64,000 nt of DNA from Trema orientale. Taxonomy: Eukaryota; Streptophyta; Magnoliopsida; Rosales; Cannabaceae. Below, piece after piece: positions 51,901 to 63,988 of the stretch. Under the pieces are notes generated by a model that saw only the letters and a list, made by a program, of their open reading frames with translations, did not search any database and was not told the DNA's origin. Location of the stretch: contig JXTC01000032.1 of the NCBI GenBank assembly GCA_002914845.1, positions 186,001-250,000 on the forward strand. Direction: 5' to 3'. Every line of letters starts with the position of its first letter. Position 1 is the first letter of the stretch. The position numbers were made by a program, and so were the translations under genes.

Positions 51901-54900
51901 AATATCATGAAATAAGCTTTTAAACCTGCGAGTCCTACCTGCCAAAATTGAACAACATACAAAGAAAAGAAGAATGCTAAAATATGCATATACCTGTAAG
52001 AAATCCTCCTGCTTAAAAGGGTCAGCACCCAAAGAAGGATACCAAACCTGTAAAAATAAACTTCCAACCAGAATAAATATCAGACAAGTAAAAGTAACAG
52101 AACTGAAGCTGAAAAAATCGTAAAGCATATTTACATCAGACAGAATATAGAGGCGTATATTGAACTTGACGAAATTACCTGCATTCCTCTATGTCCATAA
52201 TCTAACCAAGATACTTCCTCAATTAGATTTGTTTTGTCCTCTGACTGACCGCAAGTAACCCAAAATAATTCAACAGAATCAGTTAGTTCTCTTTCACGTC
52301 CATCGTCCAAATCAAGAAGAGAAAGCTCTCCATTTGCTCTCATTATCAAACACCTAGCAGTGCAAACACTCATTATAACCAATGCATCTTGCTATCTGCA
52401 GACAATTCAATATAACTTACATAAGCAATACCTAGCAGGCTCTCTTGCCGAGTAATCAGAATTAGAGCCAGTATGATTGTTTGAAATAGACTCTCTTGGA
52501 AGCTGATCAGGGATGAAGCGCATGGATGCAGGATGGCTCTTTGTAGTCATAATTGAAAGTTCTCGTACTGTAGAAAGCTGTTTGTCATTTTATCACTTAA
52601 AAATGTATGAAGAATAAAATCTTTACAAAATCATTCTCGCGAGTGCAATTTAAATCAAAAGCATAGAACTATCAGCAAATAGGCTTTAATTTAAGTGGAA
52701 TCTTAAAGGAGAGCAGCTGGAAGTATTCTTTACCTGTAAATCTGGAGTGGTAGAAGGTGTCAATTCACCGACTAACTTTACATGGAATATATGGACATCA
52801 AATGGGCGATAGGTGACCAGAATATAATCTTGATAGATATCCATCACCATTGGTTTGGCAAGCAAAGGTTTTCGACAAAGCAATGAGCTCTGATCAAGGT
52901 GATACCTTGGGTAAAAAAGCAATTCATACCTGTAATCAGAATAACGGTTACAATTAAATCAGCCGCAGAATTATACAAATAAAAAACAGCTCCAGATCTT
53001 CAGAGTAATAGAATAAACTACTAAGAAGATACCAGCCTAGTCTTCCATAAACTGATTTATACCACAGATATATACAAAATAAACATTAAAGACAGAAACC
53101 ATATTACAAGAATTTAGTAAATGAATTAACATGAAGAACTATCTCACGTGTTAGAGGAATCGATGTAGTTGCAGACAACAACAATCTTCCCCATCCATAA
53201 CAAACCTTGACACTGAATCTTTTGTTCCTGAGTAACATCTCCAAATACTCGCCACTTCCTTAAACGAATATCATATATGATTAACCCATGTAAACCAGCA
53301 ACAGCTAAATACATTCCATCTTGGCTAGCTGCCACATGTTGAACTGGCCAATTTTGGGAGATATATGATACCTGGACCAAAGCAAAACTGTGTCAGAGAC
53401 ATCCATCTTACAAAATGAGAAACAAAGCATGATGAATTAAATTTGTGTTTTGACGGCATAACTGGAAGGTTAAGATGTAGCATTTTAAGTTCATCAGTAT
53501 CTTCAGACTGCACTACAAGCAACCGATCATCACCATAAATCACTTGACGGACATATGTTGTGCCAGAAACTCCTCTATTGAGGCAACATTTACCAAAAGA
53601 AAATGCAACAATTCTCTCTGAAGATTGTTCCTCAATAGCATAAAGCCTATATCCATATTCATCCCACTGCATCATTGATGTGCCACTCATTAAAGGTTCA
53701 TATTTACACTCCCGGCTAGGCTTAACCACTGGAGAGGAGACAGAACTTAAGCCTATTTGACGGATTGTTGACATCAGACGACAACCAGAAATAGACCAAA
53801 CTGAGAGTCCTCTTAACTTCCACCCAACTGCAAAAGCAGAGTTATCGGGGGTCCATGCAATGCAACTGACAGGGCCAGTGTCATCCATCGAATATCTGAA
53901 ACACAAAAATATATTAATCATGGATTATCTAAGAAACAAACTCACGAATCAAGTTTAACAAAATAAGAACTTAGTGTCTGACCCTGATTGCTGAAACTTA
54001 AAATGACTCCACCTCCTAGGCTCAACTAAAACCCCAAACTTACCCCCAGTCATACAAAGACACACTTCGGATGAGTGATGTTGATTCTCCTAAATCATAT
54101 AACTCAACCACCCCTCTCTTGGTACCAACAGCAAGGATTTGTTGCTCTGAAGCTACTGAAGCACATACAGCATCACCAGAACCAAGCCTTCTTTCAGGTT
54201 TTATATATTCAGCTTGCTTTAAACCTTTCTTACTTACAGAACATGACACCAGTTGCCCATTAGAGAACAAAATAAATAGTAACCTCACTGGCAAGCAAAG
54301 CTCCAGCTGGGCAATGGCAGAGTTTCCAGAAACATTATGCTTGGGAACCAAAGTTTCTGAATGCGCTCCAGTAAAACCATTATCCAGAGAATGTCGCAAT
54401 GGATTAACCTCACTGCCATCAGGTGGAAAGGAATCAAGTTCAAAAGCCCCATAAAACTGTACATGAAAACACAATAATTCCTCAGCATTTTGTTCAAATA
54501 GCTATATAATACTATTGCTCCAACACGACAGCACCAGACTGCAGTACATCAGAAATAAATGGTTCAACATTGTAAATGAATGTCATATTTCATTACCTCC
54601 CCCTTCCAAGAGATGCTATACAATGATCCATTAGAAAGTCCAAGAAGCATATGTTTGCTATCACAGACAATATTGCTCCTGGAAAGGGCGCATTACCCAA
54701 AAAAGAAAAGAAAAAAAAAATTATCAAGATCACAATAACCAAATAATTCAGAACACAAATATCTACAAAATAGAGGCTAGCACACATCCTATTTGCAATA
54801 ATCATAAAATAACAATTTAAAATGCAAAACTTGAAAAAAAAAAAAATAATAATAATAATAATAATAATAGTAATAATAATATCAGCAAGAAATTTGAAAC

Positions 54901-56406
54901 GGGTTCCTAGTTTATGTGACAAGGTTGTCATCGCAACAAGACACAGCATTTTTCTATTAATTATTGTAACAGAAGTTTCATATGTCTCCAAAGCCTCTTC
55001 GGGGGACTAGAAATAGACTTAGGTACTTCCAAAAAAATTTTTTGATAGACATTATGATTAACTTACAACAATTTCGAATAAACTTTACAAGAAGTTTGTG
55101 ACCATTTATATTAATTGGAAATTAATGTAAATTTATTGACTTACTACATGGACTCTGGATTCCATATGTTAACCAATAATTGCAAATTTGCAAATGTATT
55201 GCCCCAATGCTACAAATCCAAACTCAAAACTCAAATAAGATTGTACTATTTTAAATCAAAGTAAGAAGGCTACTTACACTGCCGAGTTTTTTTGTGCAAA
55301 AGGCACTTGCTCACTGATAAGTAAGGAAATATTAGCAAGAAACAATCCAGAGGGTTGCTTCCCTCCAACTTGTACTTTTTTATCTGTAAACTGGACCTTG
55401 AAAAGGTGAAGAATGAAAGAAGATGTCTGCGAAAAGAATAAATAAACAACCGTAACATGAATACAAATATCAGACACAAATAAGCAACCATTATATTACA
55501 CACACACCTATACTTTTACATATGAGATTTGCACAAGATCAATGAAACACTTACAAGAATGGCAATCAATTTGGTATCAGGACTCCACACAGCTTGCATA
55601 TTCTCTCCTTCCTTCATCAGCGAATCCGAATCCCTCTTGTACTTCCCCAATCTAACTTTATGCTGAATCCCCTCATTTACAAAACACAAAAAGACAAAAA
55701 GTGTCAAACCCCTACAAACTACTTAACTAAACCCGCCATATTCACTGAATCCATACTCAAAAAAGAAGCAGTTTCCCGATACATTTCCAAACTCATCTCG
55801 ACATAAACACAAATTTACTCGACTACAAGAGTACCTATTCCCACATTAATAACTTTAAGCGCCAATTCCTCAAACAACCAATCTCTGAAAAAACACAAAA
55901 TAACTCATACCCATATAAGTTAACATATAAAAATGTTCAAAAATTAAAGAACTACGTAACTATATTTCATATATAAACGCGTATACACATAACCACATAC
56001 ACATTGAATGTACCTCAGAAGACCTCCACATTTTCCACATACATTTCCAAACCCATCTCCACATAAACACAATTATACAAGTACAAGACTACCCATTTCC
56101 GCATAAACACCTTTAACCGCCAATTCCTCACAAACCCATATCGAATAAACCCAAAAGAACACATACCCACAGAAGTTCACACATAAAAATGATAAAAAAT
56201 TATCCAATTATCTAACTATATTTCATGTATAGATACAGAGATATAGACATTGAATGTACCTGGGAAGAGCTCCATAGCTCGAGGTGAGAAGGAGAGACGA
56301 CAAGTAACAAGCGATTGATGAGCTTGAGGTATATGATCCGCTGTGAAGAGGGAGCGAGACCCTGTTCAAGTGGGATGACCTGCGGCCATCCGTACGCCAT
56401 ATACAT
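45943..56406 (-). CDS. RIC1: RIC1-like subunit of the RAB6 guanine-nucleotide exchange factor
   Basis: Golgi trafficking factor; with RGP1, RIC1 activates RAB6/Ypt6 in other eukaryotes. Minus-strand exons: 56406-56260, 55662-55555, 55426-55278, 54678-54597, 54456-54044, 53895-53463, 53371-53148, 52929-52734, 52577-52432, 52353-52179, 52047-51994, 51641-51462, 50665-50553, 50202-50023, 49378-49321, 48018-47959, 47861-47820, 47707-47580, 47481-47343, 47262-47185, 46766-46650, 46188-46126, 46029-45943. Sum 3372 nt, 1123 residues, phases all agree. The N-terminal half is WD40/beta-propeller-like (MQAVWSPDTKLIAIL, CIAWTPDNSAFAVGWKLRGL, MYLAVAGLHGLIIYDIR). The RIC1 domain follows (RQLP-type linker, then KREEALRLAQLSAEKPHFSH). 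It ends LLEDLAEKLSSFVNLEEE. Intron 20 appears to use a GC donor; the intron between exons 15 and 16 carries a 754-bp transposon. Confidence 0.94.
48216..48969. mobile_element. Mutator-like non-autonomous element (754 bp) in a RIC1 intron, perfect 9-bp duplication
   Basis: Left end GGGAAATTATCGCTAAAATA, right end TATTTTAGCGATAAATTCCC. Target duplications TTTAAGAAA at 48207-48215 and 48970-48978 are identical. The left terminal repeat recurs in direct orientation at 48310 and 48447, so the 5' arm is triplicated. A 13-G run sits near 48363-48375. The interior from about 48480 to 48880 is unrelated sequence with only short open frames. It lies between RIC1 exons 15 and 16. Confidence 0.92.
54840..54883. 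repeat. (AAT)n microsatellite in a RIC1 intron
   Basis: A run of ATA/AAT triplets follows a poly-A stretch in the intron between exons 4 and 3. It is likely length-variable. Confidence 0.85.
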
Positions 56407-56720
56407 CTTCGAATTTCGATTTGGGTTTGCGGTTTTGAGATCAGAGAGAGGAAAATTGGATTAGAGGGCCATTAGATTCTGCAGAGAGAGAGATCTGAAT
56501 GTACCCAATTCAGGTGGATCTCGTAATGCTATTGCTACTATTCACAACTTGCCTGGAACCTTTTTTTATTTCTATTTCCTTTTTTCTTTTTTCTTTTTTA
56601 ATTTATTTTGGTTTTATTTATTTCCTCGAAAAATATTGTCTTTGATGACGTATGTAGGCCCACATGACGTGGCATGTTGGATGTGATGGAGGACTGGTGC
56701 ACCGTACACGTGCATCATAT
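56407..56720 (-). promoter_or_regulatory. RIC1 promoter region
   Basis: The 310 bp before the RIC1 start contain, near 56655-56675, GTAGGCCCACATGACGTGGC. This holds GTGGGCC on the minus strand, a site-II-like element common in housekeeping promoters, and a GACGTGGC bZIP-type core. An ACACGTGC G-box-like site is near 56706. No clear TATA box, as expected for a broadly expressed gene. Confidence 0.45.
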
Positions 56721-56937
56721 TGTATACGTCCTCCTCCTTTTTGTCTCTTTCTTTTTTCTTTTTCATTTTTCTCTCCTTTTTTTGTTTTAATCTTTAATTT
56801 GTTTTTTTTTTTTTTTAATCATAATCAAGTGATGGTTTAACCTGTTAGGATAGAAAATGCGCGTGTGAGATGGGGGAAGCCGAATCCTACTTATTATAGA
56901 TTTTTTAATCATAAAAATTTGGGAGCGTCGATAATAA

Positions 56938-57771
56938 GGCTCTAATAATATAGCTTTATGTAAGGCCATCAAATCTCATATTATGTGATCTTAAATTTAC
57001 GGTGTTAATAAATTGTCTAATCTGAACCACGAAATATATTAAACAAATAAATAAATATATTCCTCACTAAAAAAAATAGTTTTGACAAAATGAACGGGAT
57101 AAAAGTAGATTGATTGGTCTTTGTACATAACATTGTTAACTGAGTTTTGGTTGAGAAGTTGAGTGCTGCCTCTGAAGTATCCTAACCAAAACGGAGAAGG
57201 CAAACCGCCGTAACCAAAGGGATCAGATCGATCGGGAAGTGAGGGCCTTCGAGAGACAATGTGACCACAATGTAGGTCGTATCTAGCTTCGAAATCGGCA
57301 CATTAGCATTGGCAGAATAGCTGGGTATGAATTTGATGTAGAGGGCGAAGAAGAAGAAGAAGAGGGGTGTGAATTTGGAATTATGGGTTTTCAGAGGGTT
57401 TAATTGAAAAAATATTTCTTCAGATTTGGACCATAAAGCTGAAGAACAAGAAGGGGCAGACTCCATTGTTGTACAGCAGAGCACATGTTGAAGCTGAAAC
57501 TCTCTGGAGTTTGTTTGGTTCACGTCTAGGGACATACTCTAAAATGGTGGTGTTTATTTTTTATTTGAGCTGAAACTCTCTCTTTTTTTTTTTGTTATTT
57601 ATTTATTATTTTGCTGAAATTTATTTATTTTTAGTGAGAAATATATTTATTTATTTATTTATTTAGTATAAAATCTATGTGATATGATTCACATTAGGCA
57701 ATTTATCAACACTGTAGATTTGAGATCAAATGTCAGAGATTTGATGGCCTTACATAAGGCTATTGTTAGCC
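56938..57771. mobile_element. Inverted-repeat element (834 bp) with a coding-like insert, Pack-MULE candidate
   Basis: Left arm (56938 to about 57080: GGCTCTAATAATATAGC, TTTATGTAAGGCCATCAAATC, GTGTTAATAAATTG) is the reverse complement of the right arm (about 57613-57771: CAATTTATCAACACTG, GATTTGATGGCCTTACATAA, GGCTATTGTTAGCC), with moderate divergence. Arms are about 145-160 bp. Flanking 9-mers CGATAATAA and CAAGAATAG match at 6 positions only. The insert differs in composition and carries a 117-codon open frame. Confidence 0.65.
57182..57535 (-). other. Open frame of 117 codons inside the inverted-repeat element
   Basis: The frame is not a family I recognise. It reads through two possible ATGs (57535 and one 22 codons later, MESAPSCSSALW), a hydrophobic stretch PLFFFFFALYIKF, and a C-terminal part LDTTYIVVTLSLEGPHFPID. 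GC content is higher than the surrounding DNA. It may be a captured host gene piece or chance. No promoter evidence. Confidence 0.2.
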
Positions 57772-58260
57772 CAAGAATAGCTAATCCAAGAGGAGAGGTG
57801 AATTGGATTTTAAAAACTTTCGTAAATTTTTTAAAATAAGTAAGTATGCAAGTAATAACAATATCAAGTAAAAATAGCTAAATAGCATGCACAAGCTCAA
57901 GATAAATAAATTAAAGAGATAAGAATAGAGAAATGCAAACACTATTTTTACGAGATTCAACAAACACGACGGTTTGTCTACGTCCCTGGCTCTTAGCAAC
58001 CCGCTTCGAGCTTTCCACTATTGAATCAAGAGAATGGGCTTGACTGACCCTTATACACAACAAGTGATTTCTCCTCATGCACACTCACGCCTTTACGATA
58101 GCCTTGAATTCGGCTCTATTACATCTAACTCAGATTGTTTAGACTCCGATGCCGATCTCACCTAAATCGGATTGTTTATGAATCCGGTGTTAACCTTACC
58201 TCACAATTACAATTTGGTTTTTGTTGAATCACTCAACTAGAATATCTCTAATGAAGATAA
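57772..58260. repeat. Dispersed plant repeat of uncertain class
   Basis: Begins with an AGAGGAGAGGTGAATTGGAT block followed by TTTTACGAGATTCAACAAACACG and CTACGTCCCTGGCTC. Wording of this kind recurs in plant repetitive DNA, often in degenerate retroelements. I cannot place ends, LTRs or coding domains, so class is unassigned. Confidence 0.3.
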
Positions 58261-61200
58261 TTGATATAAAGTAAACTTAGAGAGAATAAATATGAACACA
58301 AGATATGATCTAGTTTGGCTAAAATGATTTTTGTGAAAAAGTGGATTTGAAAGTTTGAATCACAAAAATTAATTTGAACAACTTGAATATATGATATGTG
58401 CAATGTAAGGATGTTCAAAAGTTGTTTCAAGTCTTAGAAAGGCATCTATTTATAGATTAGAATGAAAACTAGCCGTTTTAGACCGTTTGACGAATATTCT
58501 GTTATTTTCGGTAGACCAAAAGTGTGTTTTTGATTGACTGAAAATACAATCCGTTGAAAGTGCGGTTCTAACAATCGAATTTGAAAATCTGTTAAAAATT
58601 TGATAAGGAATCGGTCTGCCAAAAATATCAGAGAGCATGTTTTGATTTTATTTCAAGTCTTTTTCGATTCTTTTCAAAATTATGACTTCTTAAATTGATT
58701 TTTATGAAATATGGATACTATAAAAATTCATAAATCAATTTAAAAGCTTGTGGAAAATAAATTTCAAACTTTAATTGAAGATAAACTAGTTTGACTGTAT
58801 TAGTTTGAAAATTTCCTATTTTATAAAAAATTTGAGCCATTAAGACCATATTATATGTAAACAAGTATTCAAGTACAAGAACTAAATAATTAACCTTTGC
58901 TAGTCTAAGTCTTATATTTTTGAACTTTGTCTTCAAGCTCTTCTCTATAATCTATCTTGAATGTCTTGTAATCCTTTCAATGTAGATTGCTACATACTCA
59001 AGTAGATTATTACTTCTTAATCATATATTTGTTAGCTTCAAAACGTGAGTATAAGATTGATGATACAGAGCATGAGTCAACAACTATATTATAGGAGCTC
59101 TACTATAGACGCGCCCTAAAAATTTTATGATAGAAAATATAATTTTATCTTTACTATAAAGTATATAAATTAAATCTATAATTTTTAAAAAAATACGTAC
59201 ATAATTTTATTGACTATATAATTTCTGAACTGATTATTCAGTTTTTTTTTTTTTTTTTTTTAGAGTGGGTGTTCAATTTTTCACTTATTAAAGCTTTTAG
59301 GAGGTTTATATTTCACTATATTTAACGAGTAATAATTAGTTCCTAATTTATGAGTTGAAGCAATTGAGTCATTCCATCGTGCCAAACATGCAAAAGCAAA
59401 TAGATGAATTCAAAATTGTGTCTATTTTTTGTGTCCAAAATCATTGTCCCACTAATAACTGGATTCTAAGTCTAAAATCTAATACAACTTAATCAGTTTT
59501 TTTTTTTTTTTGTTTAAATGTTTAATATGATGTGGCATTAATTCATTTGTTACACAATTAGGATATCAAAATTAAACACAAGCATGAATAGATAATAGCC
59601 ATCAATGTTTGTTGATGGAAATTGACCCATCTACCGTAGATGGGTTGAAAATATGGAATAAAAAATCTTTTTCTTTTAAGCAAAGAAAAAAATATATATA
59701 ATGTTTAAACTAAATATTCCATTTTATCAACTATTTTTATCTTATGTTTAAAAAACAAGATTAACAAAAAATTTGTAAGAAATATAACCCCACTTTTAGC
59801 CAATTGGATTCATAAAGACTAAAGAGTAAAAAATAGAAGATAAAATCTTCCAAGATTTGATATAATGTCATATAGACCTGTTGTTACCTTCCATAGAGTA
59901 CTCTTGCCAAATGTTCATCTCTCAGGGACTCAACTGTCAAAATTATTTAACTGCTCTAAATTGTTATTAGATATAAATTTGTAACAGATTTCAAATATAA
60001 AAGTCAATGTTGATAATAACTAAAATACAATGTATAATTTGAACAAAATGTCAAATTACAAAGTATAAAAATGATATTATTTCAATTTTATTGCAAAAAT
60101 ATTAAGATCAATCTCATTTTTAAACTTTCAATAATCTATTCGGAAAAACAAATATAAGGATTTAGAAAGGGTGAGAGAGAGAGAAAAAAGAAAAAAAGAG
60201 AGAAGATAAATAGAAATATTGAAAAAATTTTATAGGAGCAGTACTTTTGCCCTTATGTAAGGACAAATATTAGACCATTAGATTCATATCTAATGTTTGG
60301 AATGAAAAACTTCACTCGATCTTATATGCACATGAATTTCTTTTTCTTAATGTAGAAACTAGGGAAAAGTGAATTCTTTAGTCCACATCCCAACCGACAA
60401 CTCTAATCAAAACCCTCAAATCAATTTCTTCTTCCAGATTATAGCTACTCTTTAAATTCCCTCGTTTAAAAATTGCATCAAAATGTTCAGCGGAGAAGAG
60501 AAGAAGAAGAATCAAATTAGACCATAAAGGGATAAATATAGGCCATTAATGCATAAATGAATCAAACTCAAATTAGTTTCTATGGAATTTGTAAGATCCT
60601 AAATTTCTAATCTTAACCTAACAAATTAGGGGAATGGGAGGGGAGAAAGAAAGAAAATCACTAAATTTGGTAACTATTTTTTTCCCCCTTCAAAGCTATT
60701 TTCGCTAACTAATTAATGTGCAGGAATCATGACTGATCTTCACATAGGAAAACCCCTAATTATGATTGCATGACACATAAGATAAGGGCCATGAATTAGG
60801 AGTAAGAATTATAATAGATTGGATATTTTCAATCACGATTTGGAAAAAAAAAAAAAAAATCAAGAAAGGTGAACAACAAGAATATTAAGTCCATGGTTTG
60901 TCTATAAACAGATTCGGAAGAAAAAGAAGAATAAGTAATGCATTTTTGACATGAATCCAAGAAGATGAAGAATAATCCATGTTTGTTGTTTTTCATCAAC
61001 AAAAGTAGAATTATGAATTTTTGCTCCTTTTCTTCTTTTGTTTTTTTTTTTAAAAAAAATTTACACAGACCAATCTACTTCAATTGTGAACCTCTTCCTA
61101 ATAATACTTACCATTCAATCGTGACTTAAAAATTTAGAGAGTTCAATCACGGTTTTTGTTCCAAAAATTTGTATTGCCAGAGACAAACAGCCATAGTCAG

Positions 61201-61781
61201 ACTTTCTCTTCTCAATGTTTTGAGTTTCCTTTCCATGTATAACATGTGTATCACGTTTTGTGCACACTCATTACCTTTATTTTTCATCGAATGGTTTGTC
61301 CCTACAATAGAATTTTCCGGATTTTATGTGAGTCTTGGTCAGTATTCAATACCATTTCTTATCCTTAAGCTATAATTGAATTTGTTTTTTATTTTTAATT
61401 TTTTACATGGGAAGACAGTTAAATTTTTTTATTGGTAGGAGTAGATAATATGTTAGATTGCAATATTTTTTCTTATAAAATTAAATTGCAATCTTAGAAC
61501 CTTAGCCAAAGTTAGTTGATATGAACATTTCATTGCTAATAATTATTACGAGTTCCCGAATTGAATAAGAATGAATGCCCTGATTTTCATGAAGACCCTG
61601 ACTAGGAAAATTGTTCGAAACTCATTTTTCTTTTTGCTATTGTCTATTCTCATGTTCTTTTTCTACATTTAAATGTGAAAAAGCCATTAGGAGATATTGA
61701 ACAGGGGCACCATTTCAAAATTGCATTCAAGATTAATTAGAAAACTAAATTAGAGGAAAATTGATTTCTTTATGGTAATTT
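58261..61781. other. Intergenic, AT-rich, no gene seen
   Basis: Long AT-rich stretch with poly-T near 59241-59262 and purine tracts near 60170-60205. Short open frames show no recognisable protein. No RNA gene found. Confidence 0.5.
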
Positions 61782-62137
61782 TTCAAAAAAATTGAAAAAT
61801 TCCAGATTTTGAAACTGTTTGAAAAATCCCAAATTTTGAAAATATTTGAAAAATTTTGAATTTTAATTAGAAAAGTACTAATTTTAAAAGAATTTAGAAA
61901 AATACTATTTTTATTAATTGATGAGATATTTAAAACAATCGATAGGTTACCTGAGGTAATAGGTAACTTGACCAGTTACCTTAAATAACTAGATTGGTTA
62001 CCTCAAGTAATCCAACTGGTTATCTAAAGTACAATTAAAAAATAATAATTTTGAAAAAAAATTTCTAAATTTATTTTTTAAAAAGTGATATTTTTCTTTA
62101 ACAAACTCAGTCCATCTGGAATTTTTCTATTTTTGAT
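61782..62137. mobile_element. Diverged palindromic element related to MITE family B
   Basis: Ends TCAAAAAAATTGAAAAATTCC and GGAATTTTTCTATTTTTGA are inverted repeats. The core repeats GGTTACCT, AGGTAAC and CAGTTACC-like words as family B does. No clear target duplication. Relationship to family B is by shared design more than base identity. Confidence 0.5.
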
Positions 62138-62242
62138 ACTTTGGGTAAGAAGTCCGCTAAATTATTAAAGATAAGCCCAATCTAAGATCAAATATTGGGC
62201 CCCTTCATCTTGTTTCCCACCTCTTTTAGGCTGGGGAATCAA

Positions 62243-62648
62243 GGGTTTCTTACACTTATACTTATAAAAAATGAAAAGAATTACAAAAATACGGAAGTCA
62301 CAGTTTTTCCTGTTTTCGTACGGTTTTAATTAGGAAAATATCATTTTTTAAAAAATATTTAGAAAATTACTATTTTAAAAATAGTTACTAGTTACCAGTT
62401 TCCAAAAATTGGTTACTGGAAACTGGTTACCAGTTATATATCAGTTATAAATATCTTCGGTTACTAGTTACCAGTTTCTAGAAACTGGTTACTAGAAACT
62501 AGTTACTATTTTAAAAAATAGTATTTTTATAAATATTTTTTAAAAAATAGTATTTTTCTAATAAAAACAGTACCGCACCATAAAAAATACAAAAGCACCG
62601 TATTTTTCCAATTCTTTTCAAAAATACCGTATTTTTTCTAATTTTCCC
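62243..62648. mobile_element. MITE family B copy (406 bp), perfect 9-bp target duplication
   Basis: Starts GGGTTTCTTACACTTATAC and ends TTTTTCTAATTTTCCC. Flanks GGGAATCAA at 62234-62242 and 62649-62657 are identical. Internally collinear with the copy at 36228-36627, including GAAAAGAATTACAAAAATAC, the GGTTACTGGAAACTGGTTAC core and GTACCGCACC. No coding capacity. Confidence 0.9.
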
Positions 62649-62750
62649 GGGAATCAATTCAACTGACAAGTTCGGGCTTTAACTTGCTTTGTCAGCTGGG
62701 CTAGTTCATGCAGAGTTCACTAGAATTTGACCCACAATGTAGAGAAAATT
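62649..62750. other. Short spacer between two elements
   Basis: Holds the right target duplication of the MITE and about 90 bp of unremarkable sequence. Confidence 0.5.
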
Positions 62751-63988
62751 GGACAAATTCCCCCTTGAATTTTGCCATAATATTTTGTCCCAATCTAATT
62801 TACTATGGTTTATTTTACCCCAAATTTGACAAAAATTGTATCACTTTAACCCAAAATCAAACGGTGTTAAACATAAGTTGTATCACGTTATGATGAATAT
62901 TTTTCCTCTTATCCTCTTCCTCAAAACCCTCATATTCTTCCTTCTCCTTCCCACCCACCAACCTCTTTCCCCTTAATTTTGCCCAATTTTGTGGGAGAAC
63001 CAACAAATTGTCAAGGCTCAGTGAACAATAATAAACATCGAAGTGAAAAACGAATTGGTTCTCTTGTAATTATAATAAATAAATAAAAAAGAAAAAAAAA
63101 AACAGTGTGAGTTAGTGAGCTGGGATATGGTGGAACCATAGGAGAAGAAGAACAAAAAGTGAAAGACCAACAAAAAGAAAGGGTCAAGTAAAAAGAGAGG
63201 GTGAGTGAGGACCATAACTATCTGCTCTTACTTTTTTTTTTTTTTTTTTTAACGTTAGGTTTTGCCCTTGTTTATTTGTTTGTTGTACAAATAAAAACTC
63301 CATGAAAATGGTAATGAAGACCCATTTTGAAAACAAATAAAAATAAAAACAAACCAGCTATCATTGTTATATGCTCAATATTTTTTTAATGCCCCTTGAT
63401 CAGCCTTATAGTGTACTCTAGTGAATCCTAATCTAAATCCCACCATTAATCAAACTAACCAAAGCTCAGTAATAACCCAAAGAGCAGAGCTCATGAGCCT
63501 ATGGTAATCGGCTACATTCAAAAAACAGGAGGAAAAAAAAAAAAGAAAAAAAAAGAATAAAGGCTCCAATATAAGCCATCTATATATCCTGCAATGGTAA
63601 AGTTTTGGCTCTTAGATCAACCCCTTCCACACTTCTTTTGAAAACTCTACAAAAAATTCTCAAAACCCATTTAAGATTTCATAGCTTTGAACGTTTAGGA
63701 TCGATCTAGAACCACTCTTTGGAGAAAATCGGGTCTGCGAGCTGAGAAGGCAGCCACTCGAGACACCTCCACCATTGTTCCACGCTTTGTCTAGAAGACA
63801 ATTTTTCCTTTCTTTTTTTTTCGAAAAATTATTAAGCAAAATTATTGTTAACGCCGTTTACTTTTGGGGCAAAGTGACATAACTTCTGCCAAATCTGGGA
63901 TAAAATATGTCAAGGTCTTGGGCAAAGTGTTATATTTGGGTGTTATATTTGGGAAAAAAAAAACAAGGGGGATAGGGGTAATGTGTCC
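62751..63988. mobile_element. Inverted-repeat element (1.24 kb) with foreign-looking interior, Pack-MULE candidate
   Basis: Left arm GGACAAATTCCCCCTTG, TTTGTCCCAATCT, ACCCCAAATTTGACA, ATTGTATCACTTTAACCC, AAACGGTGTTAAC is mirrored by the right arm GTTAACGCCGTTTAC, GGGGCAAAGTGACATAAC, TGCCAAATCTGGGATAAA, GGGGTAATGTGTCC. Arms are about 130-160 bp and diverged. The interior (about 62890-63840) holds CT-rich leader-like sequence and a 26-codon minus-strand frame starting MVEVSRVAAFSARR near 63770. No clear 9-bp target duplication was found. Confidence 0.6.

Noticed and set aside
53144..54474. Several plus-strand frames across the RIC1 exons
   Set aside because: They are antisense shadows of RIC1 coding exons whose phases and family motifs are consistent on the minus strand.
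57772..59060. Complete LTR retrotransposon
   Set aside because: Sequence wording looks repeat-derived, but I could not find paired LTRs, a primer-binding site or gag/pol coding domains.
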